From contig DAOSJI010000001.1 in the NCBI GenBank assembly GCA_035367155.1, positions 1 through 64,000 of the forward strand: DNA of 64,000 bases, in the 5' to 3' direction. The notes under the pieces were generated by a model. It searched no databases. It saw only the letters and a program-made list of their open reading frames with translations, and was not told where the DNA came from. Of this stretch, positions 41,360 to 50,735 are shown piece by piece (positions within the stretch are counted from its first letter, which is position 1; each line of letters opens with the position of its first letter). This DNA is from JAAYSA01 sp035367155 (GTDB lineage: Bacteria; Bacillota_I; Bacilli_A; RFN20; CAG-826). The translations under genes and the position numbers were made by a program.

Positions 41360-42617
41360 GTATGATGTAATTGTAATTGGTGGCGGTGCCGCAGGGTGTG
41401 AAGCCGCGTTAGCAGCAAAAAATGCTGGTGTTAAAAATGTTTTAATCATTGAAAAGGAAAAACGCCTCGGCGGTATTTTAAATCAATGTGTTCATAATGG
41501 ATTTGGACTTACTCATTTTGGCGAAGAATTAACAGGACCAGAATATGCTGAACGAGTTGCAGAAAATGTAGTAAAAGCTGGCATTGATGTTCTTTTAGAA
41601 GCAGAGGTTATAGAAATAACTGAAGGCTATGAAGTCAAATTTGCATCATACAATGAAGGAATTAAAACTGTTTCTACGACTGCACTAATTTTAGCAACAG
41701 GATCTTATGAACGAAATGCTGGTGCTATTCTCCTACCTGGAGAAAGACCACCAGGCATTTTAACTGCAGGGCAAGCTCAATTATTAATGAATGTTGAAGG
41801 TTATGCAGTCGGTAAACGTGTTTTTATTCTTGGAAGTGGTGATATTGGGCTAATTATGGCCCGTAGAATGACTCTAGAAGGAGCAAAAGTCTTAGGGGTA
41901 GCAGAAATTATGCCCTATAGTAACGGGCTTAACCGCAACATCGTTCAATGTTTGCAAGATTTTGATATTCCTCTTTACTTATCACATACCGTAAGTAATG
42001 TATATGGAAGAAAACACTTAGAAGGAATTACGATTTCTCGCGTTGATGAAAAATTTAATATTATTGAAGGTACAGAAATTTATTTTGAAGTTGATACGCT
42101 TTTACTTGCAGTTGGACTAATCCCTCTTACTTCACTTCTTGATAAATTAGGTGTTAAATTTAGTAAAAGTCGCAGTGCTGTTGTTGATGAGCGACTTGAA
42201 ACCGAAAAGCCTGGTTTATTTATGTGTGGTAATAGTCTTCATATTCACGATTTAGCAGACGAAGCAAGCAAAGAGGGCGAATTAGCAGGGTTAATGGCAG
42301 CAAATTATGTTTTAAATAAGAATAAGAAAGCTGAACAAAAAGTAAAACTCTTACAAGTAAGTCCAAGTAATGGTGTAAATTATGTTATTCCTAACTTTGT
42401 TAATTATCCAAGTGAAGTTGATGAAATTACATTCCGTCTTCGCGTTAGTAAACCAATGCTTCGAAGCAAAATCTGTTTCTATGTTGATGATAAATTAATT
42501 AAAACTAAATTCTATCCTTTTTTAATTCCTAGTGAAATGACAACTATTACACTTAAGAAAGAAGAATTAATAGATGGAAAAAGTTTAACTTTAACCGCGG
42601 AGGAAATAAATGGCTAA
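41349..42617 (+). CDS. NAD(P)/FAD-dependent oxidoreductase, partner of the GlpA-like protein
   Basis: This is a 422-residue pyridine-nucleotide-disulfide-type oxidoreductase. The FAD motif is VIVIGGGAAGCEAALAAKNAG, the second dinucleotide motif is RVFILGSGDIGLIMARRM, and the FAD-binding C-terminal motif is PGLFMCGNSLHIHDLADEA. The chosen start (41349) overlaps the preceding gene by 11 nt, with GGATGA upstream; longer in-frame starts run further into that gene. It overlaps the DUF1667 gene by 8 nt. In related clusters it would pass electrons between NAD(P)H and the partner flavoprotein, which is inference. Confidence 0.85.
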   Translation: MKDKYDVIVIGGGAAGCEAALAAKNAGVKNVLIIEKEKRLGGILNQCVHNGFGLTHFGEELTGPEYAERVAENVVKAGIDVLLEAEVIEITEGYEVKFASYNEGIKTVSTTALILATGSYERNAGAILLPGERPPGILTAGQAQLLMNVEGYAVGKRVFILGSGDIGLIMARRMTLEGAKVLGVAEIMPYSNGLNRNIVQCLQDFDIPLYLSHTVSNVYGRKHLEGITISRVDEKFNIIEGTEIYFEVDTLLLAVGLIPLTSLLDKLGVKFSKSRSAVVDERLETEKPGLFMCGNSLHIHDLADEASKEGELAGLMAANYVLNKNKKAEQKVKLLQVSPSNGVNYVIPNFVNYPSEVDEITFRLRVSKPMLRSKICFYVDDKLIKTKFYPFLIPSEMTTITLKKEELIDGKSLTLTAEEING

Positions 42618-42963
42618 AAAGACTCTTATTTGTATTGTATGCCCACGCGGATGTCATCTTGAAGTTGATGAAAATTTTAATGTGACAGGTAATTTTTGTA
42701 AACGAGGGATAGCCTACGCTAAAGAAGAGTTAACTACTCCAACACGAACACTTACAAGTACTGTCATTATTCGTGGAGGAGTTATCCCACGACTAAGCGT
42801 AAAAACATCTGCCCCAATTCCAAAAGAGAAAATATTCGAAGTTATGGAAGAAATTCGTCTTGTTAAATTAGAAGCTCCTATTAATGTTGGAGATATTATA
42901 ATAAAAAATGTTGCAAATACTAATGTTGATATCGTTGCAACTCAAACAATTAATAAACAATAA
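42610..42963 (+). CDS. DUF1667 cysteine-rich protein
   Basis: This is a 117-residue protein with the DUF1667 cysteine pattern: CIVCPRGCHLEVDE (three Cys) and TGNFCKRGIAYAKEE (fourth Cys), followed by the conserved EELTTPTRTLTSTV. The four cysteines probably bind metal or an iron-sulfur centre. Genes of this family regularly follow a GlpA-like and an NAD/FAD oxidoreductase gene, as they do here, so it is likely a subunit of that complex. It ends the cluster. Confidence 0.88.
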   Translation: MAKKTLICIVCPRGCHLEVDENFNVTGNFCKRGIAYAKEELTTPTRTLTSTVIIRGGVIPRLSVKTSAPIPKEKIFEVMEEIRLVKLEAPINVGDIIIKNVANTNVDIVATQTINKQ

Positions 42964-42990
42964 ACTTGAAAAATACGACAATTTTGATAA

Positions 42991-43007
42991 ACTAATCTAC
43001 GATTAGT
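42991..43007 (+). promoter_or_regulatory. Inverted repeat upstream of the RNase J-like gene
   Basis: ACTAATC-TAC-GATTAGT, 7-bp perfect arms, 30 nt before the ATG at 43037. It lies just after a possible -35 TTGATA (42984-42989). No U tract follows, so an operator is more likely than a terminator. Confidence 0.4.
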
Positions 43008-43036
43008 CTTATTATCTAGATTAAGGAGAAATAAGA

Positions 43037-44719
43037 ATGGGTGAAAAAATAAAATTTTTTGCTTTAGGTGGTCTTGATGAAAACGGCAAGAACATGTATA
43101 TCGTTGAAGTTGACGATGATATTTTTGTTATTGAAGCAGGTTTAAAATATCCAGATTCAACTAGACCTGGAATCGATTTTATTATTCCTAATATTGACTA
43201 TCTAAAAAACAATAAACAACGAGTTAGAGCATATATTATTTCTCATGGTCATGATGATCAATTTGGTGCTCTTCCATTTATTTATGATCAAGTTCCTGCC
43301 CCAATCTATGGAACTGAGGCTACTTTAATGATGCTTGTTCGCTTTACTAAAAAAGCAGGCCTAAAACGAGAATATAACTTAAATGTTATCGAACCAAGCT
43401 CTACTGTAAAAATTGCCAATCGTAATTTTGTCTTTTTCCAAACTACTCATAATGCGATGTATAGTGTTGGAGTTGCAATTGACACAACGCAAGGATATGT
43501 CGTTTACTCTAGCGATTTCATTGTTGAATATAATCCAAGTAATCGCTATAAACTTGAACTTAATGAAATCGCTAAAATTGCTGAGAAAAATGTTCTTTGT
43601 CTTCTTGCAGAAAGTATGGGCGCTGAAAGACCAGGTTATACCTCGCCTTCACATCGAATTACTCCTCATATTGACGGAGTAATTAGAGATGCAAAAGGGC
43701 GTGTCTTTATTTCTTTATACGATCAATCACCCTACAGCGTTGAAGAATTAGTCGCAGTAGCAAAAAAACATAACCGTAAAATAATGCTCTATAACGAAAG
43801 TGCTGATGATTATTTCCAAATGTTTAAAGAACATAATCTCCCTCTTTGTGAGCCTAATATGCTTATAAGTCGCGACGATTTATTTAGAGTTAACGAGAAC
43901 ACTTTAATTATTCTTCTTTTAAATAACGGGGAAGATCTTTTTGATGATATTAATGATCTAGCCTTAAGAAGAAATAAAGATAAACGTTTTGTTTTAAGCG
44001 AACATGATAACTTTATTATTGCTTGTCCTGCTCCTGCAACACTAGAAATTCAGGCCACAGAAACACTTGATAATCTCTATATTTCAGGTGCTCAAGTTCA
44101 TAATGTATCTAGAAAACTCGTTAGTAATATGCATGCTCAAGAAGAAGACTTACGCATGCTTCTAGCACTTTTAAAACCTAAATACTATATTCCAATTAAA
44201 GGTAATTTCCGTCATCAAGAAGCAAATGCTAATGTAGCCTTAAAAGCAGGTCTAAATTATAATCATACGAATATTTTCCTTCTTGATAACGGTATTCCTG
44301 TCGTTTTTGAAAACGGCAAAGGAAAAACACTTTTTAAAGATGAAGACCGCATTATAAGTGGTGATTTAATGGTGGATGGAACCGGGATTGGCGATACAAA
44401 TCGTGGCGTTTTAGAAGATCGACTTAATTTTAGTAGCGATGGCGTTATTGTTTTAGGCTTAATTTTCTCTATGCAAAAAAGAAAAATTGTCGCAGGTCCT
44501 GATGTGCAAATGAGAGGATTTGTTTATCTTCGAGACAGCGAATCGCTTTTAAAACAAGTTATTAAAATTTTCGTTGAAACTGTTGAGAAAAATTTACTAG
44601 AATCTGAAATTGATATGCAAAAAATTAGTGATGAAGTAAAAGATAAAGTTGAACGCTATATTTATCACGATACAAGAAGAAATCCCGTGATTATTCCCTT
44701 AATTCGTCCGCTTGATTAA
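43037..44719 (+). CDS. rnj: RNase J-family protein (J2-like) with degenerate metal site
   Basis: This 560-residue beta-CASP protein aligns along its length with RNase J, including the C-terminal region (VDGTGIGDTNRGVLEDR, AGPDVQMRGFVYLRDS). The active site departs from the RNase J1 pattern: HGHDDQ (70-75) replaces HGHEDH, VSNMHAQEE (around 362-370) replaces TSGHGGQEE, and PIKGNFR (K388) replaces PIHGEYR, while TTH and the SDF Asp remain. Loss of such ligands is a feature of J2-type subunits, which act with J1. The ribosome binding site is AAGGAG. A strong terminator follows. Confidence 0.85.
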   Translation: MGEKIKFFALGGLDENGKNMYIVEVDDDIFVIEAGLKYPDSTRPGIDFIIPNIDYLKNNKQRVRAYIISHGHDDQFGALPFIYDQVPAPIYGTEATLMMLVRFTKKAGLKREYNLNVIEPSSTVKIANRNFVFFQTTHNAMYSVGVAIDTTQGYVVYSSDFIVEYNPSNRYKLELNEIAKIAEKNVLCLLAESMGAERPGYTSPSHRITPHIDGVIRDAKGRVFISLYDQSPYSVEELVAVAKKHNRKIMLYNESADDYFQMFKEHNLPLCEPNMLISRDDLFRVNENTLIILLLNNGEDLFDDINDLALRRNKDKRFVLSEHDNFIIACPAPATLEIQATETLDNLYISGAQVHNVSRKLVSNMHAQEEDLRMLLALLKPKYYIPIKGNFRHQEANANVALKAGLNYNHTNIFLLDNGIPVVFENGKGKTLFKDEDRIISGDLMVDGTGIGDTNRGVLEDRLNFSSDGVIVLGLIFSMQKRKIVAGPDVQMRGFVYLRDSESLLKQVIKIFVETVEKNLLESEIDMQKISDEVKDKVERYIYHDTRRNPVIIPLIRPLD

Positions 44720-44730
44720 TTAATTAGTAA

Positions 44731-44767
44731 AAAAATTCACGCCCCTATTTTAGGGGCGTGTTTTTTT
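44731..44767 (+). terminator. Terminator of the RNase J-like gene
   Basis: A 10-bp stem CACGCCCCTA / TAGGGGCGTG with loop TTT, A tract before and seven T after. Confidence 0.95.
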
Positions 44768-44780
44768 AATACTTTTTTCC

Positions 44781-44804
44781 TTTTACGTAATAATTTACGT
44801 AAAA
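44781..44804 (+). promoter_or_regulatory. Palindrome upstream of ftsK
   Basis: Perfect 10-bp arms TTTTACGTAA / TTACGTAAAA around TAAT, ending 27 nt before the ftsK -10 (TATAAT, 44832-44837). No T tract of its own follows. It resembles the TPR-gene palindrome at 12228-12248 (TTTAAGTAA / TTACTTAAA). Confidence 0.5.
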
Positions 44805-44847
44805 AATAATGCTAAATAGAGTAATATTATGTATAATATTAGTAAGT

Positions 44848-47436
44848 ATGAAAAAAGAAAAACAAAAGATAGAATTGAAGGAAAAAAGTAAACAAACATT
44901 TACGATGTTAAATGGGATTATTATAGCTCTTTTAGCAACGGTTGGTTTACTTAATCGTTCGATTGGTTCTTTTGTAACTTTTGTTTTCTATATTCTTTTT
45001 GGTAATGCATATGTTTTATTTTTCGGATATTTAATTTTATATGCCTTAGTTTTACTCTATTCAAGGGGAAGAAAAGTAAATAGACTTTTTCTTACATCAC
45101 TTGGTTTAATTTTTATTCTACTAGGTGTCAGTGGACTATTTTTCTATAAAGAAGTTCCTCATCCAAGTTTTGCTGATATTAGTCTTCAAATAAAAACGAT
45201 GGGTCCATTTAAAGATGCGATGACCACAAGTCGTCCTAATATTGTGGCTTCTTATCGTGGTGGCCTTTTTGGCGGACTCATCTACACCCTTTTATATTTG
45301 ATGGTTCAAAAGGTAGCCTCGGTTGTAATTTTAGCTTTTATCATTTTTATTGGTTTTATCATTGTTATTTGGCCGCTGTTGAAACGGTTCTATTTATATG
45401 TTAAAGACTACATTAATGTATTACGAAAAAAGCAACAATTTTTTAATAAAGCTAGTCAAATTGCCCCTCAATCATCTAGTGAATCAAGGCTTTCTTCAAA
45501 ACCAGAACCAATAAGCCGACCAACATATCAAGCGCCAACGAGCAATGTTACCGTTCCTCAAGTTAAAAGTATTTCTACTCCGACAGGTCTAAAACCTGTT
45601 TCTTTTGGTCAAACAGTTACTAAACAATCAATTGGATTATCTCCTGTTGCACAAAGTTTAGCAAAACAATCAACTCCAGAACCAAAACAAGAAAAAATGA
45701 CACTTGAACGCCAAAGCGCTCCATCTTACAAAGATGAACTTAGGTTTAATCTTAATTTTAAAGTTGAAATGGAAGCTGAAACTCAACCAATAAAAGAGGA
45801 ACCAATTATTCCTATAGTTAAAGAAACTTTAGATGAACCAATCTTAAAAGCGGCTCCTCCTATTCCAACACCAACTCCTGTTGTTGAACCAGTACATGTT
45901 GAGCCAATTTATGTTCCTGAAGAGGAAGAAGAAATTATTGTTAAACCAAGAGTTAGAAAACCGAAGGTAAAAACTACTTATACTTTCCCATCATCTGATT
46001 TATTAATTCCTGATGCAGATTTTGAAGATGATCGAACTAATGAAAGAGCAGCTGAAGAAGCACTTCAAGCACTTAATCAGCAATTTGCTAATCTTAATAT
46101 TGGTGCCCAAGCCGTATCTTATACAATAGGTCCTTCAATTACTCGTTTTGATATTAGGATGAATGATGATGAATCAGTTAATACGATTAATAAATATATT
46201 CCGGACTTAAATATTCGTTTAGGTGGAATTCATGGTCGTTTTGAACAAGTTGTCGCAGGTAAAGATACATCTGGTTTTGAAATTCCAAATAAAAAGACCA
46301 AAATAGTTCGCTTTAGATCATGTTTTGAAAAACTTCCAAAACTAACAAAAAAGACTAAAATGATTGTTCCTTTTGGAATGGATATTTCAGGGGAAATTAT
46401 TAACGGCAGTCTTGATGAATTCCCTCACCTTCTTGTCGCGGGTGCGACAGGAAGTGGTAAATCTATCTACATGCATTCAATTCTTTTAACTCTTATTATG
46501 CGCAATACGCCTGATGAATTACGTCTTTTAATTATTGACCCAAAAAGAGTTGAAATGGCTCGTTATGCTGATATGCCTCACTTACTTTGTCCAATCGTTA
46601 AAGAGCCAAAAGATGCAAAAGTTGCGCTTTATAAACTCGTTAATTTAATGGAAGAACGCTACTTAAAATTTGAAGAAACTGGTGCTAGTAAACTTAGTGA
46701 ATATAATGAAATTGCTGAAGAAGAAGGCCTAGAACCAATGGCACGCATCGTTGTTGTTGTTGATGAGTATGCCGACTTAGTTGAAAGTGAAGGTGATATT
46801 TCTACACCGATTCTTCGTCTTGCACAAAAATCAAGAGCATGCGGCATTCACTTAATTATTAGTACTCAGCGGCCCTCAGTTAATATTATTACTGGTACGA
46901 TTAAAGCTAACCTACCTACTAGAGTTGCTTTAATGGTTTCAAGTGCTACAGATAGTAAGACAATTTTAGGTCAAGGTGGTGCAGAAGATTTACTTGGCTA
47001 CGGAGATATGTTAGTTGATTGTACGCAGCTATCTCGTAGTGGTTTTACTAGAATTCAAGGCGCCTTTGTTGAAGGAACTGAAATTAGATCAGTTGTTCGA
47101 TTCTTAAAAGAAAATGTTGATGTTAACTACTATAGTGACTTCCTTGATTTAAGCGAACGAAGTAGCGGACCAGCGGGCTTAACAAGCGGTCTTGATGGTG
47201 GAGATGATCGCTACTTAGAAATAAAACAATGGGTTCTTACACAAGACCGTGTTTCCAAAAACAAGCTTTCAAACACCTTTAATATTGGTTTTAATCGTGC
47301 ACTTAAAATTTATGATATGCTTCTAGCTGATGGAGTGATAGTTGAAACTGATGAAGCAAACTCAAGTAGAGGCGCAAAAGTTGTTATTGAAGAAAGTTCG
47401 CCAAGCGAACGAAGAATTGAACAATTCTACGAGTAG
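44848..47436 (+). CDS. ftsK: DNA translocase FtsK/SpoIIIE
   Basis: This septal DNA pump clears chromosomes from the division plane. The 862 residues comprise four N-terminal membrane segments (to about 190), a Pro/Glu-rich linker (about 200-380), the alpha-beta motor (Walker A VAGATGSGKSIYM, Walker B RIVVVVDEYADLV, then STQRPSVNIITGTIKANLPTRVA) and a C-terminal winged-helix gamma domain (QDRVSKNKLSNTFNIGFNRALKIYDML). The start is placed at 44848 because the longer frame from 44809 contains the TATAAT box; the leader would be only a few nucleotides. Confidence 0.95.
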   Translation: MKKEKQKIELKEKSKQTFTMLNGIIIALLATVGLLNRSIGSFVTFVFYILFGNAYVLFFGYLILYALVLLYSRGRKVNRLFLTSLGLIFILLGVSGLFFYKEVPHPSFADISLQIKTMGPFKDAMTTSRPNIVASYRGGLFGGLIYTLLYLMVQKVASVVILAFIIFIGFIIVIWPLLKRFYLYVKDYINVLRKKQQFFNKASQIAPQSSSESRLSSKPEPISRPTYQAPTSNVTVPQVKSISTPTGLKPVSFGQTVTKQSIGLSPVAQSLAKQSTPEPKQEKMTLERQSAPSYKDELRFNLNFKVEMEAETQPIKEEPIIPIVKETLDEPILKAAPPIPTPTPVVEPVHVEPIYVPEEEEEIIVKPRVRKPKVKTTYTFPSSDLLIPDADFEDDRTNERAAEEALQALNQQFANLNIGAQAVSYTIGPSITRFDIRMNDDESVNTINKYIPDLNIRLGGIHGRFEQVVAGKDTSGFEIPNKKTKIVRFRSCFEKLPKLTKKTKMIVPFGMDISGEIINGSLDEFPHLLVAGATGSGKSIYMHSILLTLIMRNTPDELRLLIIDPKRVEMARYADMPHLLCPIVKEPKDAKVALYKLVNLMEERYLKFEETGASKLSEYNEIAEEEGLEPMARIVVVVDEYADLVESEGDISTPILRLAQKSRACGIHLIISTQRPSVNIITGTIKANLPTRVALMVSSATDSKTILGQGGAEDLLGYGDMLVDCTQLSRSGFTRIQGAFVEGTEIRSVVRFLKENVDVNYYSDFLDLSERSSGPAGLTSGLDGGDDRYLEIKQWVLTQDRVSKNKLSNTFNIGFNRALKIYDMLLADGVIVETDEANSSRGAKVVIEESSPSERRIEQFYE

Positions 47437-47457
47437 AAATAGCAAGGAGAAAAACAT

Positions 47458-49629
47458 ATGTTTTATGGTCAATTTAGTGCGATTTTGTTAAATTTATCCA
47501 CAATTCGTATTGTTTTAAATAACGAAAAACATCGTGAAGAAGAACCGCGAATTATGATCTTAAAAAACAATGAACAATTAATAAAATTTAAACTCATTAA
47601 TGTAGCTTTTCAATTTAGAACAAATATTTATGATTTAGAATTAGAAAAAGAGATCGAACTCGGAAATGATTACACTGTTTTCATAGAAAACTATGGTCGT
47701 AACCCATTAAATTTAAATAACTTACCTTATTTTGATGAATTTGATGATCTTTTTGCCTATGATGGACCTCTTGGTCCACAATATAAAGAAAGTGAAACAA
47801 GTTTTTATTTATGGGCTCCACTTGCAAGTAAAGTATGGCTAAAACATAAAAAACCACGGGCGAAAGATTGGACATACACTCTTATGGACCGATCTAAAAA
47901 AGGAGTTTATAAAGCGACTTTAAAAGGTAATCAAGACGGATTATTGTATCGCTTTATGGTGACCAATAGCGGTGTTGTTGAAGAGGTTACAGATCCTTAT
48001 GGACTTAGTTCAACCGCTAATGCCGCGGAATCAGCCGTTATTAATTTAGCAAAATGTAAGGTGCCGCTAAATAATCATAAACTCCCACCTCTAAAGAGGA
48101 TGAGTGATATGATTATTTACGAAACTAGCGTTCGTGATATGACTAGCGACCCCTTAACTAATGTTAAAAATCGTGGTACTTTTTTAGGGTTAATCGAAAA
48201 AGGTCGTAAATCTAAGCGAGGTGGACCAGTTGGGTTTGATTATTTAGTTGATTTAGGAGTTACTCATATTCAACTTTTACCAATTTATGATTTTAAAACT
48301 GTAAATGAACTTGATAAATGGAAAACATATAACTGGGGTTATGACCCGCAGCAATATTTTGTGCCCGAAGGTAGTTATTCTACAAAACCTAATGATCCAT
48401 ATAGTAGAATAATTGAATTAAAACAAATGGTCAGTGCCTTTCATAATGTAGGAATCCGTATTTCCATGGATGTTGTTTATAATCATGTTTATGATTATGA
48501 TACGAGTGTATTTGAGCGAATTGTACCTAACTACTATTTCCGTAGAAGTGATGATGGGCGAATTTGTATGGGCTCAGGTTGTGGAAATGACTTAGCAACT
48601 GAACGACCAATGGTAAGACGCTTAATTATTGATTCTGCGCTTCATTTTGTTAAAACATACGGAATTGATGCTTTTAGAATGGACCTAATGGGTTTAATTG
48701 ATATTGATACAGTAAAAGAACTCTATAAAAAAGCTAGAGAAATAAATCCTTCCTTTATGATTTATGGTGAAGGATGGAACATGCTAACAGGTTTAGATAT
48801 GGAAGATTTAGCAAACATGAATAATGCTTTCCAATTACCCGAAATTGGTTTCTTTAATGATAGTTTTAGAGAAATTATAAAAGGAGGCTCTTTTGCTGAT
48901 AAAATTCATGTTAAAGGCTACATTTTAGGTGCGAAAAACTATCGACACGGCTTTAAGTTTGCCTATCTTGGTTCAACACAAAATGAAACTTTTGAGCCTA
49001 TATTCATTCATGCTGGTCAAAGCATCAATTATGTTGAATGCCATGATAACGGAACGCTAATTGATAAAATTATTGTTTCAAATAGTAATGAAGATCTAAA
49101 TACAATGCTACGACGTTTGCAAATGGCAAACGCCGTAACAATGCTTTCCTTTGGAGTGCCATTTTTCCATCGCGGGCAAGAGATAGGTTTATCAAAGTAT
49201 GGAGATATGAACTCTTATCGAAGTAGCGATAAGGTTAATCAATTCGCCTATGCACTTGCTAATAAGCGAGAAAGTTTTGTAGATTATTTTAAAGATTTAA
49301 CTAAATTACGCCGTGAATGTGAATTTTTACGTGAAGAAGATCCTGCCATAATTAAAAAGATGGTTAAATTTATTGATCTTGACCACGGCGGAATTGCTAT
49401 TAGTTATAAAAATATTGAAGAGCGCTCACCGTATCGCTTGTTTAATGTCTTTATAAATATTAGTAGCAATCCCTTATTTATAGCTCTAGAAGAACCACAA
49501 AAAACTATCTTTAATCAAAACGGCTATATTGAAGGGAAAGCAAATGATATAACACGGAATTTGATGGTTTCGCCTCATTCCGTCATTATTATGGGTTTAC
49601 GAAAAGACGACGAACAACGCTCAATTTAA
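47458..49629 (+). CDS. pulA: Type I pullulanase (GH13), intracellular
   Basis: This 723-residue enzyme debranches alpha-1,6 links in pullulan, glycogen and starch dextrins. A CBM48-like N-terminal domain (about 110-200; SETSFYLWAPLASKVWL) precedes the barrel. The type I marker is YNWGYDPQQYF, and the GH13 regions are MDVVYNHVY, FRMDLMGLID (nucleophile D409), YGEGWNM (acid/base E438) and VECHDNGTL. No signal peptide is present, unlike the lipoprotein amylase at 14485, so it should process imported maltodextrin or glycogen. AAGGAG precedes the start, 21 nt after ftsK. Confidence 0.93.
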   Translation: MFYGQFSAILLNLSTIRIVLNNEKHREEEPRIMILKNNEQLIKFKLINVAFQFRTNIYDLELEKEIELGNDYTVFIENYGRNPLNLNNLPYFDEFDDLFAYDGPLGPQYKESETSFYLWAPLASKVWLKHKKPRAKDWTYTLMDRSKKGVYKATLKGNQDGLLYRFMVTNSGVVEEVTDPYGLSSTANAAESAVINLAKCKVPLNNHKLPPLKRMSDMIIYETSVRDMTSDPLTNVKNRGTFLGLIEKGRKSKRGGPVGFDYLVDLGVTHIQLLPIYDFKTVNELDKWKTYNWGYDPQQYFVPEGSYSTKPNDPYSRIIELKQMVSAFHNVGIRISMDVVYNHVYDYDTSVFERIVPNYYFRRSDDGRICMGSGCGNDLATERPMVRRLIIDSALHFVKTYGIDAFRMDLMGLIDIDTVKELYKKAREINPSFMIYGEGWNMLTGLDMEDLANMNNAFQLPEIGFFNDSFREIIKGGSFADKIHVKGYILGAKNYRHGFKFAYLGSTQNETFEPIFIHAGQSINYVECHDNGTLIDKIIVSNSNEDLNTMLRRLQMANAVTMLSFGVPFFHRGQEIGLSKYGDMNSYRSSDKVNQFAYALANKRESFVDYFKDLTKLRRECEFLREEDPAIIKKMVKFIDLDHGGIAISYKNIEERSPYRLFNVFINISSNPLFIALEEPQKTIFNQNGYIEGKANDITRNLMVSPHSVIIMGLRKDDEQRSI

Positions 49630-49661
49630 CAGTTTAATTTCAACTTTAAGGAGGAAATTAT

Positions 49662-49943
49662 ATGTTATCTTCAGTTCTATTAATTGGGCGTCTTGGCAAA
49701 TTAGTAAGTCCAACAGTTCGTGAAGTCCTTGTTGAAAGACCGCTTTACGAAAAAGAAAAAGAAACAAAAGTTATCGACCGCTACTTAACTGTTTATTGGT
49801 CTAAAAATCCTTATGCGACAATGTATAAAGCAAAAGATGGTTACCTTGTCGCAATCAAAGGACGCTTAACTGTTTGTAGCGAACTTGGAGTCTTAATTAT
49901 TTGTGAAGCAATTGATTATTTAGATGATTATGTAAAGGAGTAA
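49662..49943 (+). CDS. Short SSB-like OB-fold protein
   Basis: This 93-residue protein opens like a single-stranded DNA-binding protein (MLSSVLLIGRLGK) and has the alternating hydrophobic strands of an OB fold (DRYLTVYW, YLVAIKGRLTV, GVLIICEAIDYL). It lacks the middle SSB motifs, the disordered linker and the acidic DDDIPF-type tail that binds partner proteins. It may be a diverged SSB/PriB-like protein. AAGGAGG (49648-49654) gives a strong start. It lies between pulA and plsC (6-nt gap), which gives no functional hint. Confidence 0.55.
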   Translation: MLSSVLLIGRLGKLVSPTVREVLVERPLYEKEKETKVIDRYLTVYWSKNPYATMYKAKDGYLVAIKGRLTVCSELGVLIICEAIDYLDDYVKE

Positions 49944-49949
49944 AAGATT

Positions 49950-50735
49950 ATGTGGAAGTATATAGTATGGGTAATAAAGGTTGTACCAAGGGTCATATTT
50001 GATTATTTTGCTTGGATTCGCCGTTATGCCCGTCGACCAGAACGCTATCCACTTGAAGTTCGTTATGCAAAAGTAAGAGCTTTTTGTCTTCGCCTTTGTC
50101 GAAAGTTAGGCGTCAAGGTTAATGTTGTTAATCGGCCTATACAAGATCGAAGTGAAGTTCGCTACTACATTTGCAATCATGTTGGTTTTTTTGATCCCAT
50201 TGTTTTAATTGCAACTTCACGAGAACCAATCTTTTTTGTCGCAAAAAAAGAGAGTAAAAAAATGCCATTTGTAGGAAAAATTCTAAAATGCATTGATGGA
50301 GTTTTTATTGATCGTGGCAATTTACGGCAAGAAATTCAAGCAATGAAAGTTCTTAGAAATCGCTTAGCTGATAAAAAAGGACACGTTTGTATTTATCCAG
50401 AAGGAACAAGAAATAAATCTTATACTGCACCTTTAGCAGATTTTAAACCAGGTGGATTTAAACCTGCTATTTCGAATTTGACTCCCATATATCCGATTGC
50501 TATTTGGGGTACACAATTTATTTTACAAAGTAAATTTCATCTAAAAGGCGGATATAATGTTTTACTTGTGTTCCTTCCAGAAATTAATTTAACATCAGAA
50601 GATGATACGATTAATATTGCAGCGAAAGCACAAGAAATAATGCAAGATAAAGTTAATAATCTTCGTAATTATTATTATGATGTTTATTTGAGAAATGATA
50701 AGCGTAATAGAGTTGGCAAATTTATTTCTAACTAA
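49950..50735 (+). CDS. plsC: 1-acyl-sn-glycerol-3-phosphate acyltransferase
   Basis: PlsC acylates lysophosphatidic acid to phosphatidic acid at the membrane. The 261-residue protein has an N-terminal membrane-associated helix, the acyltransferase motif NHVGFFD (HxxxxD), GVFIDRGN, and YPEGTRNKS (block III). It has a weak ribosome binding site overlapping the end of the SSB-like gene. Its 3' end overlaps the convergent rsmF-like gene by 8 bp, with no terminator in between. Confidence 0.93.
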   Translation: MWKYIVWVIKVVPRVIFDYFAWIRRYARRPERYPLEVRYAKVRAFCLRLCRKLGVKVNVVNRPIQDRSEVRYYICNHVGFFDPIVLIATSREPIFFVAKKESKKMPFVGKILKCIDGVFIDRGNLRQEIQAMKVLRNRLADKKGHVCIYPEGTRNKSYTAPLADFKPGGFKPAISNLTPIYPIAIWGTQFILQSKFHLKGGYNVLLVFLPEINLTSEDDTINIAAKAQEIMQDKVNNLRNYYYDVYLRNDKRNRVGKFISN

